Assembly (NCBI GenBank): GCA_016806645.1
Contig: JACSYO010000570.1
Span: 4,530,001-4,594,000, forward strand
Source: Ophiodon elongatus
Lineage: Eukaryota; Chordata; Actinopteri; Perciformes; Hexagrammidae
DNA length: 64,000 bases
Reading direction: 5' to 3'
The position numbers and the translations under genes are program-made. The notes beneath the pieces were generated by a model, which was not told the origin of the DNA, searched no databases, and saw only the letters and a program-made list of their open reading frames with translations. Shown here piece by piece: positions 23,421 to 34,690 of the stretch (its first letter is position 1; every line of letters begins with the position of its first letter).

Positions 23421-23706
23421 AAATGGACCTGTTCTTGTATAGCGCTTTTCTAGTCTTCCAAACACTCAAAGCACTTTAACATTACATGACATCATTCACC
23501 CATTCACACACTGATGGGAGGGGCTAAGGTTCCACCTGCCCATCAGGAGTAGCTACCAGTCACACACCGTAGGTACAGCTACGGGAGCAATTCAGGGTTA
23601 AGTGCCTTGTCCAAGGACACATCAACATGGGCTAGCGGAGACGGGGATCAAACCACCGATCCTCTGATTGAAGGACGACCCTTCTCACCACTAAGCCACA
23701 GTCGCC
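23421..23706 (-). mobile_element. tRNA-derived SINE, copy 2, minus strand
   Basis: Same family as 17884-18151. On the minus strand it has an A-box-like region (gcttagtggtgagaaggg), a B box (ggtttgatccc, 23654-23644), the body element 'gtccttggacaaggcactta', and the 3' tail 'aaaagcgctatacaagaaca'. It abuts repeat R1 copy A. This copy retains about 50 bp of internal sequence missing from copy 1. Confidence 0.75.
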
Positions 23707-24737
23707 ATACAGTTTATGGTCAGGACACAGGATATTTTATTAGGGCTGTTGTAATAATTGTAGCCTACATATAAGAATGAATATAATATGAAAGGATAGC
23801 TTACATTCTGTTTGTTTTACTGATGAGACTAAATGAAAAGAATGAGATAGCCTGTTAACTCCACCTTAATGCATTTATTTACTCCACCTTAATGCATTTA
23901 TTTAGTCTCATTTTTAAAGTGTTTCAAGTGTGTATAGGTTATATAATAACACATGCATAAAAGGAAATTCTGATTTATCAAATGTATATATCTTCAAAAT
24001 GGCTGGTTTACCTATTCAACATAATATAAGGTAATGTGGAAATGGCAGTACAAATGGTTAGGGAAGTCTATTTACGCACAAATTCTCTCTTCTCATGATT
24101 TATACATAAGGCCTGCTGAGAATTGGGTTTTACATTTTTTTTTAAAGTGGGTCCCCAGAAAGAAAGTTTGGCTTTGGTTGGATTTTCCATGTGATTTGTT
24201 AACAATAAGACAAATAAATAATATAGAAACCAGCATTATCCTTTAACGTTTAACTTCATGTTGTAACTGATGGTCTCCAACACATCATTAAAACATTTTG
24301 GGATGAATACTTTCTCGTGGATCTCATGTTGTCTTGTCAATATCTTATGCTGTGTTCACACCTCGAGCGACACAGCAACAAGCTATGCGTAATTTTCAAT
24401 GGAAGCTACAAACTGACACAACACATTTTTCACTGTTATTTCTGGCGTGACTCGCTACAGATCAAACTTAGGCCAGTTTAAATTTCTTCACCGCCCCAAT
24501 GACCTGGTAAAGCATCAACCGATCATATGTTTTTGTTTCACTTCTGAGAAAAATGCTGTCAGCTAGTTCCCAGTGCTATTTTAACAACATAACTATGCCA
24601 AAGACGCTTGAGCAACACTTCAACGGCGACTCGCCGCCGACGTAGCTGGCCACCTTTGGCTGTTTTGTTGCATCTCTCGCGTCCCATGTTTCAAGTGAGT
24701 TGGTAAGAATCCCTCCTGGTGCAACACGTTCTCACTT
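23707..24737. other. No gene recognised
   Basis: Nothing supported. The text near 24355-24440 (tgttcacacctcgagcgaca) resembles the end of a fish DNA transposon but could not be bounded. Confidence 0.35.
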
Positions 24738-24995
24738 CCAATTCGTCAAACACGGAAGCTTGATCACTGGCCCAACGCTTCCAACTTTGACGCCCTCGGT
24801 ACCCCTTGAGCGTCAGTTTTCCACGTGTCAACTTCCTCTCCTTACATGCATACCAGTTTTTTCAAATGGACTATATTGCTCATTATGCTACGTAACCTGA
24901 CTTCTTCCTTTACTCCCGCTATAATCACGGCCACGTAGAGCGTCGTAGTTTGACGCGTAGGGCCACTGACCAAGCTGCCATGTTTGACGACTTGG
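24738..24995. repeat. Inverted-repeat element (about 56-bp arms)
   Basis: The arm 24738-24793, reverse-complemented, aligns with 24940-24995 over its whole length (shared blocks gcgtcaaag / gcgtcgtag, gggccagtgatcaagctt / gggccactgaccaagctg, gtttgacgaattgg / gtttgacgacttgg). A third related copy on the + strand is at 49921-49980. The class is unknown. Confidence 0.6.
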
Positions 24996-25520
24996 GGATT
25001 ATGTCGAAAGCTTCACTAGGATTAGTGAGATTACAATTATTTCAACCTCTGAGCTGGGCATAAAAGAGAGAATTAAAAGCAGATGAGCCTTGATCAAGCA
25101 ATTTAACAACGTTGTCCTGTTAACATCCCACAGACTAAGGTCAGATTTTAGCCTGAGGATGTGATGTGAAAAGTCTCTCCAGAGCCTTTCCACCCTCATC
25201 TGCCGGCTGCTGTTCTCTGCGAGATTCATTCCAAGGCTGGATGGAGTTTGAATGAGAGCTTGATCTGACATATTATTTGGGTTTCGCTGTGGGTTTCAGA
25301 ATCAAGCTCTCATTCGCTCTATCACAACAAAAATGCGTTGGCTCTGAGCTGACCCGAGCCTGAACCGACAGAAGGTTCCATTAAAGGTGTTGAAGCAGGC
25401 CAGAGTCACGAAAGTGACTGTGATGGGAGATTGCACCAAATGCTGCCATGCATGATGCATCAGATCTCCTGTGAATTCATGGGGGGGAGGGATAAGACTT
25501 CTGTCTATATATATATACAG

Positions 25521-25558
<38 letters not shown>

Positions 25559-26504
25559 CACAGTATGTATATATGTATATGTATACATATATCTATATAT
25601 ATATAGATATATGTATACATACATTAGTGACATTATAGTTTATATTTCCTCACACAAAAAGTTTAACACGCAAAGTTTTTAAAATCTGCCTCTTGAAATA
25701 ACAAAGATGAAGCTAAAAGTATAAACTGTTTTAATAAGATAAATCTGACTTATCTAGTGTAAAAACCTAAGAAACTACTTTTTAATTCAAACTTGTTTGT
25801 GCTTTGGGCTGAACTGTCAAACTGTCACTCCATCTTTGTCCAAACAGATACAGGCAGTGCGAGAGGGGGAAAAAACCCTTCTAAGTTGCAGATGTCAGAG
25901 CGCAGCACCTGACGCCACAGACGTGATCTGTTCAAAAGTTGCATCTTTTGCCCTGAGCGTACTTCAAAGACACTCCATTTCTCTCCATCCTTTTAGGGCT
26001 TTAAACCCAAACTCCCATCAATCGTCACTGCTGGCTGCTTTGTGATCAAAAACACAAAAGTGTGCTGCAGATGTTGAGACCCTGTTCTGAAGTGAAGATC
26101 CATCGACGGATTTTCGGGGCAGTGTAAGAAACACCCCAAAACTCTCTACTTTTGTCTTTGTAGCTGTGACTCTTGATTATTTTAGACATATAAACAAACC
26201 AAAGAGAGAGACGATCCAGCTGTGCGGATCCTCTTCGAGGAAGTCTGAATCTATTATTCCGCAAATGACCTCCAAACATTTAAGCCTCACAAGATGTCTC
26301 TGAACAACAGAGTCGCCAGAAAGAAAGTTGGCATTGTGTGTTTCTGAATCAAAATAAATATGTGATTCATATCAGCCTCATATCACGTTGACAGAAAAGT
26401 TGAGAATGTTGTGAAAAGGCAACAAAAGGCAACGGACGTTGCGTTAAGGCAACAAAACTACTTGGTTATGGTTAGAAAGTACATAATGGTTTGTTTCAAA
26501 ATGA
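24996..26504. other. No gene recognised; (TA)n microsatellite at 25507-25620
   Basis: A compound TA/TATG microsatellite fills 25507-25620. I see nothing else that can be supported. Confidence 0.5.
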
Positions 26505-26743
26505 GTGACGTAGAGACGTCATATACGGCCCTGGTAGCTGCAGCAAACTGTCAATCACAAGGTAGCCCCGCCCTAAAACATACCCTGCTTTATGGTCTAT
26601 TTGACTCTAAACGGACCATAATTTACTAAATGAACATCATGCTGTATTGAAGAAGACTTGAAACTAGCCATTGAGACCATAAACTCATGTTTACAATGTT
26701 TACTGAGGGAATAAATCAAGTGAGAAGTAGAGTCATTTTCTCA
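26505..26743 (-). repeat. Interspersed repeat family R1, copy B (truncated)
   Basis: Reverse-complement relationship to copy A. It contains 'accataatttactaaatgaa', 'catgctgtattgaagaagac' and 'ttgaaactag' in minus orientation. It lacks about half of the full-length copy. Confidence 0.75.
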
Positions 26744-26819
26744 TAGACTTATAAATAAATAAAAGAAATAGCGCTGCACACACATGCACACAAACACACA
26801 CACTTTACACACAAGAAAC

Positions 26820-27080
26820 AGCGCTGTTCTGCTGAGAATAGCTGTGACGGTCCTCTTGCTTTAAGCAGGGCATGCTGTGCGCGGTTCCTCTTGCATGTCT
26901 GTGTTGTCTTGCAGGTCCCTGGTAGGCAGAGCTTATCAGTGCAACTGGGAGCACCTGGCCAGTCTCCCAGGGGGTATTCAGGACCTGTCTGCCACAGTCC
27001 TGGGTGGATCTCCGTTCCTCCAGCACCATGCTTTCGTTTTTGTTTCTTGGTTGTCGTTTGTTAATTAATAAATGTACACT
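26820..27080 (+). other. GC-richer unassigned segment ending in a poly(A) signal
   Basis: Overlapping open frames on both strands and an AATAAA at about 27068-27073 look like the 3' end of a transcript or mobile element. No family was recognised. It lies directly between two R1 copies, which favours a mobile-element origin. Confidence 0.25.
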
Positions 27081-27091
27081 TTTCCGTTTAA

Positions 27092-27541
27092 AAAAAAGTG
27101 GACGTAGTTGTCGTCACGTCACCCATTGGTTTGTGGACTGCTGTTTTGAAGCCTTGAGTTGGACATTTTGGCCGTCGCCATCTTGGATTTTGGCCCTTGC
27201 CTATGTTTTTTGCAACCAGTGAACAGAAGTGACCATATTTGGACTGCAGAGGAATGACGTAGAGATGCCGTATACATCTCTGGTAGTGACCTGTCAATCA
27301 CAAGGTAGCCCCGCCCTGAAGCTGATTTGTGGTCTATTCGACTCTAAATGGATCATAATTTACAAAATTAACATCATGCTGTATTGAAGAAGACTTGAAA
27401 CTAGCGATTGGGACCATAAACTCATGTTTACAATGTTTACAGAGGTAATAAATCGAGAGAGAAGTAGTTATTTTCTCATAGACTTCTATACAACCACAGG
27501 AGTCGCCCCCTCATGGCCATTAGAGAGAATGCAGGTTTAAT
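27092..27541 (-). repeat. Interspersed repeat family R1, copy C (near full length)
   Basis: Runs from 'gtggacgtagttgtcgtcac' to 'gaatgcaggttt'. It includes 'gccgtcgccatcttggattt' and the shared 'catgctgtattgaagaagac' block. It is in the opposite orientation to copies A and D. Confidence 0.8.
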
Positions 27542-28559
27542 GCACTGCAACATTGGCTTCAGTTTTCAGAACCGGAAGTTGCTGTCTGGGCTGAACCTGT
27601 TCTGTGTTGACGCAAGTGCCCCCCCATCCCACTCTCCTGCTGCTCTCCACCACGTCCCTTTCTAAATCTATTACTTTATGTTCATAAGCTAGAGGCTACC
27701 TTTGTCTGTGTACTGTTTGGTGCAAAGGGGATAGCATACAGCAGGTTAATGATAAATGTTTTTGCTGTTTAAAACTCTGCAGAGGAAGGGAACAACAGAG
27801 TACCATGAGAGACTTTATTGTGGGTTTGTCACTATGAGCAACCCCTTTGACATTACACATTGTCACTTAATCCATAATTATATAACATATTGATAATAGC
27901 ACCTTTAAGTTGAGCCTTTGTGTACTACACACAGAGGGGAGCGGAGTCAGCGGGAGCCTCAGTGCACGAGCAGCTAGCCTGAGGCTCCATCTATCCCCAC
28001 TTGTCCTTGAAATGCAGTCCTTTAATCATAATCACAGTCTCCCGTCTAACATCCGTGTCTCGAGAAATTGGAAGTTGGTTCATTCAAACTGTATTGATGA
28101 AGATTACAGTCCACATAAGTTAATACAATTTCTGATGATTTAAAACTGCTTTTCAATTCAAGACAGTCCCATACACCTCTCCATCAGGGATCAGATTATT
28201 TAACATTTATTAAACATGGCTAAACCCTTATTGATGCACACATGTAGATGTAAAATTACCTGAAGTAACTGGTCTGACTTTGACAGAAAATATTGCGCTC
28301 ATATACCCCCGTTGTTCATAGTAATAAGCTGATAGACAACATGTTTTCAGGGCTTTTAAATCTATGTTAGGGAAAATTAAATAGGAAAAGAGAGTTTTAA
28401 GGAGATAAAAATACTAAAAATAAAACTTGTTCCAAAAATATCTCATCTATTCATCTATTCAACAAATAAAGGCCTTACAGCAAAGCATACAATGTTGTTT
28501 TCTTTCTTTGCGTTGTCGCCCTCTACTGGACTGTCAGTGGTTAATATAAGTGTGTCCTT
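27542..28559. other. No gene recognised
   Basis: Nothing supported. Confidence 0.4.
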
Positions 28560-28689
28560 CAAGGCTACCGTAGTACAGCCGTAAACAGGAAAGGTTTGAG
28601 TAAAGTCGGATGTGTGTGCCGCTCTGTGTCTTATTCCAACTAGAGTAATTTCTTGTGCTTTCTATGTTTGAACCTACAACTAACACATT

Positions 28690-28962
28690 TCTTCTGTGTC
28701 TAAAGAGCTCCATGCCTACGCCGCAGCCCAGCCACCACCTCTCACGCCGCCTCACCTCCCTGCCGGCCTTCACCCACTGAGCTACAAGTGACCGGCCTGT
28801 TCTTCAGCCAGCCTGTCCTCCAGCCAGCCTGTCCTCCATCTATCATCTGCCTCCCTTTCCCCTGCCAACCATTACCTAATAAAACCCATTCCTTCACCTA
28901 CTCTGCCGTCTCTGTGTCAGCTGGGTCCAGTACAACCAACCGTAACATCCCCTCTCTCTTAA
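28690..28962 (+). mobile_element. Possible retroelement 3' end or LTR-like fragment
   Basis: CT-rich sequence with duplicated 'ccagcctgtcctcca' units, an AATAAA at about 28878-28883, and then a 'tctgccgtctctgtgtcagc tgggtcc' stretch closing with 'ccgtaaca'. Together these recall the R-U5 end of a fish LTR element. No internal region or second LTR is present, so this is weak. Confidence 0.3.
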
Positions 28963-29358
28963 CGGGAAGACAAATATTAGACATAATTAAATAGTTTATT
29001 GCTTCAAAGAATGGAACAGAGTGGCTAAAAGTGTTTGCTTCCTTAACTTTGTGCAGTAATTATTGCTATCTTCAGAAATAAAAGCACGGGAAGTGTTCCC
29101 TGTGTGACGTCTTCATTGGCTATACTCGGCCAATATATTATTTAAGGATCAATTATACATTTATTAATGAGACATAGGCTATTTAGACATTCTAAATAGA
29201 TTTTGTATAAACACTTACTAGACACTTGGGTCAAAAATGTACCCAGACCATACTGTTGAGGCATTACATATGAACATTGTTTTGTTCCCACTCATTTGAA
29301 ACCTGTTCACATTACACTTCCCCAGCTTCTACTGAAGCCTGGACGACGCGCAGTTATC

Positions 29359-29574
29359 CTATGTGCATCTCAGTCCGTGCTGATAGAGAGGACATGGGTC
29401 TATGAGTTCATCCTTGTTTTTCTCAAAGTCAACATTAAACTGGGACATTTCTTTATTTATCTTTTCAATGGCGTCTGGAATGTTTTTATTCTCCCGGGAA
29501 AGTCGTCCCAACAGCTGCATTATCGTCCACTGGGATTCGGCGAGTCTCAGCTGCGGCGGCGGCAGCTTCTGCAC
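29359..29574 (-). pseudogene. Unidentified coding-like fragment, minus strand
   Basis: The frame is open for about 80 codons (an upstream stop lies near 29600) and ends at 29359. There is no ATG until the internal ATAATGCAG, so the left part may be a spliced exon or a truncated retrocopy. The translation is hydrophilic and helical (LRLAESQWTIMQLLGRLSRE, then NKNIPDAIEKINKEMSQFNV, then DFEKNKDELIDP), with coiled-coil character. I recognise no family. The 5' side is GC-rich (CCG/CAC repeats encoding His-Arg), and the next frame shift or splice could not be placed. Confidence 0.3.
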
Positions 29575-30161
29575 AGACCGCCGGTGGTGGTGGTGGTCAA
29601 GTCAGACGCACAACAGGAAATGGGACCGTTTCCCTACAAAGTAAAAGTCAGTAGGCTACATTTCCCCTATGGACACGTAACACGTATCCCCGTCCGCATT
29701 CCACATCTGTATGTTTGTATATCATGAACCAAATAAGTACTTGAGTAATCCAATTTTTTTGCTGCTTTATAATTCTACTCCCTTTCACATTTTGGAGGCA
29801 AATGTTGTTCTTTTTACTCTTTAATCTTTAGTTTCTGGTAATAGGCTACTAATAGATTATGATATATTATAAGAGATTAAGCTATCCAGCACTCACCTAT
29901 TTAAAGTAGTTACTATCAGCCCTAAATTTTGATCATGCACAGTTACGATCAAATAATATAATATTATTCTGAAATGGGCAAATCTGCACAATGAACACTT
30001 TCACTTTATGTTATAACTATTTTTGTATGTTCTGTATTGTAACTTAAGAACAGTCAAGTAATGAATACAATATGATATTGGTTATGTTTTTTTCAGGGCT
30101 GCAATTAAATCTTTAACTATGTTGATTATTTCCTATGATGAATTTATTGTTTGGTATGTAG

Positions 30162-30387
30162 AACATCAGAAATAGTGGAAAAATGCACAAGTCAGAAGTT
30201 CCCGGAGCCCAATTTGACACCAATACCAAACAAACACCAAATACATTCAGTTGACAGTGAAAGAAAACAGAGAAAAGCAGGAAAATGTACATTTGACAGA
30301 TTGATTAGCGCCAATGATGAGCAGAGAATGAGATTAGGCCTACCAATCAGTCCAGAGAGTCGCAAAGCTATTTCTTATCTGAAGTGA
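30162..30387 (+). CDS. Probable terminal exon of an unidentified gene
   Basis: A pyrimidine-containing acceptor (attgtttggtatgtag) ends at 30161. The frame is then open for about 75 codons to a TGA at 30385-30387. The protein is charged and Ser/Lys/Arg-rich (TSEIVEKCTSQKFPEPN, then SERKQRKAGKCTFDRLISAN, then MRLGLPISPESRKAISYLK at the end) and reads as genuine coding sequence. Two AATAAA motifs near 30521 and 30533 could serve as poly(A) signals, after a (TA)n tract. The phase is 2 at the acceptor. No upstream exon was found and no family recognised. The last 13 codons plus the stop are present again in inverted orientation at 30797-30845, which is unusual for a normal exon and keeps a mobile-element origin possible. 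Confidence 0.4.
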
Positions 30388-30397
30388 CCTCTATGCT
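30349..30397 (+). repeat. Left arm of a 49-bp inverted repeat
   Basis: Matches the reverse complement of 30797-30845 at 45 of 49 positions. It covers the last codons and stop of the putative exon 30162-30387. The arms enclose a (TA)n tract. Confidence 0.85.
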
Positions 30398-30420
30398 CTA
30401 TTCTCCCAAGTTTACGGGGT

Positions 30421-30422
30421 GA

Positions 30423-30492
<70 letters not shown>
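30421..30492. repeat. (TA)n microsatellite
   Basis: About 35 TA units with a single CA step. Confidence 0.95.
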
Positions 30493-30493
<1 letters not shown>

Positions 30494-30796
30494 AATATGT
30501 GTATGTATATGTATGTATAAAACAATAAATTGAATAAATCATTTCTTTTTTTCTTTGGTATTTCTGTCATATACAAATATGCCATAATGAATTCTGGGTA
30601 ACGTGTATGTTGTTTCAGCTTCTTGCTATGAGTGATGGGGTCCGATATGAACATAAACTGCACTAACAATAGCAGAAAAGTGTATGTTATTTCACAGAGA
30701 TTGAGTTTCTGATGAAACACACAGTCCAGATGAAGCACTTTTTACTTCATACCTAATATGATATGTATGTACATTATTCATTATTCAGACCCACAA

Positions 30797-30845
30797 AGCA
30801 TAGAGGTCACCGCAGATAATAAATAGCTTTGTGACTCTCTGGACT
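30797..30845 (-). repeat. Right arm of the 49-bp inverted repeat
   Basis: Reverse complement of 30349-30397 with four mismatches. Read on the minus strand it would encode SPESHKAIYYLR and a stop, against SPESRKAISYLK in the left arm. Low-complexity AT sequence follows on the outer side. Confidence 0.85.
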
Positions 30846-30939
30846 ATATATTATATATTATTATTTTATATATTATATAAAAAAAAAACAGGATTTTATT
30901 GTGAAAGATTTGACCGGAACTTGTGATTCCTTTCGCTAG

Positions 30940-31187
30940 ACCATGTCTGTATATATATATACATTTATATAGAGAGAGAGAGAGAAAGAGCGCCCGGCAT
31001 ACTGACTTGATACTACTGTAAACCAGCGGAGTCAAAGAGCGGCTCAGAGGACAAGTTGGAATCTGCACCCCGGGAATATTTACTTATGTTTTAGGACCGG
31101 AACTCACTGGTATCGGCTCGTTCCGCTGAGTTTATTTTGTGGGGAATTGAACTCCGCTCGGGATGACAGGTGACCGATGAACAAAAG
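30940..31187 (+). promoter_or_regulatory. Candidate opsin promoter and non-coding first exon
   Basis: A TATA-rich stretch (tatatatatacatttatata, about 30950-30970) and a GA tract precede about 200 bp of GC-richer sequence. That sequence ends in a near-perfect splice donor (acaaaag|gtgagt) with the exon edge at 31187. The segment has no long frame, only a five-codon upstream ORF at 31163-31180 and a second ATG at 31177. The next good acceptor in a recognised gene on this strand is 42021, just before the opsin start codon, so I infer that this is the opsin 5' UTR exon (intron about 10.8 kb). It could instead begin another transcript. The transcription start is not defined. Confidence 0.4.
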
Positions 31188-32465
31188 GTGAGTGATGAAC
31201 CAAGACCTTCACTTTTAGGATTTTTTTTCTTTGTGTTTGCGCGCGTGTGTGTGATGAGGGATTTCAGCTATGTTTTTCTTACATCCCGTGTGAATGACCC
31301 CCCCACTTAACTCAATTCTCATGACTTCGTTAAGAGCGAGAATGTTTTATTTACCATATATATATATATATATAAACAGTTGATATTAATAAGGAGTGAG
31401 CACACTGAAAAGCTCCATTGAAGTCGTGCAGGGGCGTCAGTTCCCCCACTTTCAAACTTGATTTAGTAAGTTTTCATCAGATTATTTTGACAAAATGTTT
31501 ATCTATTTTTTTAAACGATGGAAACAGTGTGATATACATGTTAACATGTTAATAAAATAGTTCATAGTAGAGTTCATAGTACATCAAATAAGGGGTTTAC
31601 CTTCGGGGTTGACATAAGAAATATGCGACATATATTTTTCAGAAAAGCATTTAATCATATTTTCATGCTCAGGTTAAAGCTTGCGATTTTATAAGCCCCT
31701 TTTTTTGGAAGGTACCTCTTCATTGTCTGCGGTCTCAGAGCTCATGTGTGAAAATATTTATTATAACTGAGAAAAAAAAACCTTTACATATGTGTTTCCT
31801 TTCTCCTACATTATGTGGAATATTGTTGAAGTAGCAACCCGTCTCCTTGCCACTTACTGGGCTTGCACAATTGACGAGGGTAACAAAATACAGACATGGC
31901 CGTTTAAGCATTGTTATTATGCTCAATAAGTGTTTTTTTTATATTGCCAATGCATTCTCAAATGTGTATTCATAAGAGGTCGAACTCCGTGAATCCCTGT
32001 CTTAACTGGTATAACTGTATAAACACTGTGTACATAACAGCAGCTGTGGTCTCTGACAGCTGGAGCACAACTCATGCCTCATGTCTGTAGTGGACTTTCA
32101 AATCATTAGGTAATTTATTCAATATGGGGGGGCTTTTTGGGGTCTCCGGTCCATCAGGATTAATTTAATAAAAATATGCTAGAGTTGGTTGGCACTAGTC
32201 AAAGATTCTCAGTCATTCTTTTTTTTGGGTGACTATACCGTATCTTTCAGCTATCATTGATTGTTTTGGTCATCATGTCCCCATCAGACTTTAGAGCAAA
32301 CCGACACCTTTTTTAAAGTCAGCCAACAAACAAACCCTCTTCCTCTTCAGCCCTGCAGATGGTTTGGTTGCAGTCTTTAGTTAAAAAAAAAAAGTCAGCC
32401 GTTCAAAATCCTGTTTAGTCTGAAGTGTGCCTCAGGATAAACGTTTTCAAAATGTACCAAAGTGC
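31188..32465. other. No gene recognised
   Basis: Would be intronic if the first-exon call at 31187 is right. A short (TA)n tract is at about 31358-31373. Nothing else is supported. Confidence 0.4.
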
Positions 32466-32476
32466 TTTATTTTATT
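32466..32476 (-). terminator. Poly(A) signals for the minus-strand exon 32540-32674
   Basis: Two overlapping AATAAA hexamers on the minus strand lie 64-74 bp beyond the stop codon of the putative terminal exon, a normal though short 3' UTR distance. Confidence 0.5.
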
Positions 32477-32539
32477 TGTAAAATAGGTTAAAGTGGTGGA
32501 AGAAGTACTTAAACTGGTTATGAAATGATGATGAGACCA

Positions 32540-32674
32540 TCAGTCGAAATCATGCAGGTTCACCAGAAACTCCTTCAGCTCAGACTCCAGCAGGGTCTCC
32601 AGCAGAGACCAGTCCACCGTGGACTCCAGACCCTGGTCATATTGCTGGGCCCGCTGGAGGGAAGGGAGGCACGG
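32540..32674 (-). CDS. Probable terminal exon of an unidentified minus-strand gene
   Basis: On the minus strand the acceptor tctggttctggttcag ends at 32675, followed by 44 sense codons and TGA. Codon use is strongly gene-like (CTG, GAG, CAG, GTG endings). The peptide is an acidic leucine-rich helix: PCLPSLQRAQQYDQGLES, then TVDWSLLETLLESELKEFL, then VNLHDFD at the C-terminus. The same frame hits a stop eight codons upstream of the acceptor, so splicing is needed. Poly(A) signals follow within 75 bp. I could not identify the family, and no convincing upstream exon was found on the minus strand up to 42 kb. If the opsin transcript begins at 31 kb, this exon is antisense within its first intron. 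The + strand frame across the same bases (32525-32755) looks like a shadow. Confidence 0.5.
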   Translation of the reverse strand, partial: PCLPSLQRAQQYDQGLESTVDWSLLETLLESELKEFLVNLHDFD

Positions 32675-33733
32675 CTGAACCAGAACCAGAACCAGGACTC
32701 AGCGGGGAAGACTGTCAGACTTTGCCGTAGTAAAACAAGATATTTTTTTCTTTAAAGGGACTCTGGTGCTCGGACCGCTTTTGTCCACAGGGACCACCAA
32801 AATCAACAGTTCCTCATAGTAACTTTAAGTATTGCACTTAAGTAAGCGTGTGCATTATCAGCAAAGTGTATCAAAAGTAAAAGTACACGTTATGCAGACA
32901 AAAGGTCACTGTAAGTTGCTGCTTTTGTTTTTTTACAGTTGTAGCTGGTTGACTTGGACAACTATATTTTAAAGAGTAAATATTTAGTTCATTTTCAGGT
33001 TGAAACCTCTTTTAAACCTCTTAAAGTGATCAAGTCCATCCAGGTCAAATTGATCACTATTATTATAATTTTTTTGCTTCTTCCGTATTTCTCATGCAGA
33101 TTAATATCTAATTGACAGTTGTATATTCATCACTTGATATGAAGTAAGGTATTGGGAATTTGATTTAATGTTTCAAAATACAGTGCAGTTGTTTCAAACA
33201 CAGCTTCAACCTCAGGTGCTTTCATTGGGCATTTTCATTTTCGGTCTCCGTCACTAGCAGCCACGACTCGAGCCATATTTCTTGTTGTTTGAGTCGACAA
33301 CTCAAGATGGTAGCCAAAATGAACACTGTAAGCTGACTACTTGATTACTGTGGGCAAATGATCTAAACAGCATTTGTACAGAAGTGATTCTGTCCCAAGC
33401 TTTAATGTTCAAACCAGACGTTCTTTTTTTAATTCTCTCTGTTTTAATATACCTGTATTCACCCTCAGAGAGGAGAAAAATGTGGAGTAGTTCTCAAGAC
33501 GTGGTTGTATATTCTGTATAGCCTGCATGTGACATTTGCCTTGCAAGGTAGTTGGATTCTGTCGATGTCAATGCAGAGATGTAGTTGCAGGAGCACATAT
33601 CACACGGAAACTCATCTCGTCAGGCTTCCAGTATGGCTTTTTGAATCAAATGTTTTCTCATTTTGGCAAAAAAGGAGTTTTTCACAAGATTTCCCCCTGA
33701 AGTACTTCAGTTTATTTCTGCAAATCCCTGACA
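32675..33733. other. No gene recognised
   Basis: A short minus-strand frame starting at an ATG near 33283 (MARVVAASDGDRK, then stop) has a fair start context but no donor, so it is not called. Confidence 0.4.
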
Positions 33734-34100
33734 GGGCTTGACATTAAACTGTGTCCTTCAGGGATGTTTTATTTGCCCAATATCCAAACTTACTTGTACC
33801 AAGACTTGGACAACCGGACAAAAAAAACAAAACAAAAATGAATGTTATCCTTTTACTTTGTATTTGTAATATATAGTGGTATTCAAATAAAAATGCACAG
33901 GTCAAATTATTAAGAAATAAATGATTGCATTTGTATTTAAATATTTGCTTTTGTTAAAACATTTTTGGGGGCATTAATAGTTTTAATGATGTATTGTAAG
34001 ATTCTTAGAGCTAGTGTTAGGAAGTTAAGATAGAGGTCGTACTTCCATCTCTAATATCTATTTTATATATCTTTGAAAACATCTCATTCAAGCAGCTGGC
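33734..34100 (+). mobile_element. AT-rich hAT-like repeat, copy 1
   Basis: Begins with 'cagggcttgacattaa', a start typical of fish hAT ends, and contains 'tatttgcccaatatccaaa'. About 350 bp align with 42430-42840 (shared blocks 'tttgtatttaaatatttg', 'ctctaatatctatttt', 'tcattcaagcagc'), and part aligns with 37813-37985. The far end might be near 34690 (cgggcaagtgtcaatatcag), but this was not proven. No transposase frame is present. Confidence 0.45.
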
Positions 34101-34690
34101 TTCATTCAAGTTTCTTGCCCAAAACTACATTTTACAAGACTAAAATTGAACACATGATGACATTGTAATTTACCCTTGCCCAATAAAAATTTTTACTGTT
34201 TGGAGCTTGAACGCACTATAATGTATCTCAATGCAACCTCTGTTGATGATAGCTGTTTGCTCCGTTATAAGCAGGACTGTGCTAGGAAGAGAATCCGTGC
34301 TGTCGGCAGAAGAGCCGGTCACTGTGAATACTCTGAGCAGCACGATGGGAATTAATTCAAATATAATACGTTTCTGATTAAGGTTAGTTGTTCCAAATGT
34401 TGCTATGCTGTTAGCTCTGTTATTTAGCCAAACAGGACTGTGCTGCCAACCGGCTAACAGCTAACGATGACTAGCTCTCCTCTCCTCTCACAATGTCGCA
34501 TTTTCAGATATCGACGACTACAAAGCATTAATGCAGATCTCCCCATCGCATATTTTTACTGAATATCAGCCCCTTATAAACATCACATTTATTTTTTTAA
34601 CTTGCTCGATCAAACAACTGAACAAGGTAGTCCACTTGCTCAAACACAGAATTTACTTGCCTCGGGCAAGTGTCAATATCAGACCTTTCC

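Noticed and set aside
32525..32755. 76-codon + strand Gln/Leu-rich frame
   Set aside because: Shadow of the better-supported minus-strand exon at 32540-32674.
33240..33283. ATG in fair context encoding MARVVAASDGDRK, minus strand, considered as first exon for the gene ending at 32540
   Set aside because: No splice donor before the stop codon.
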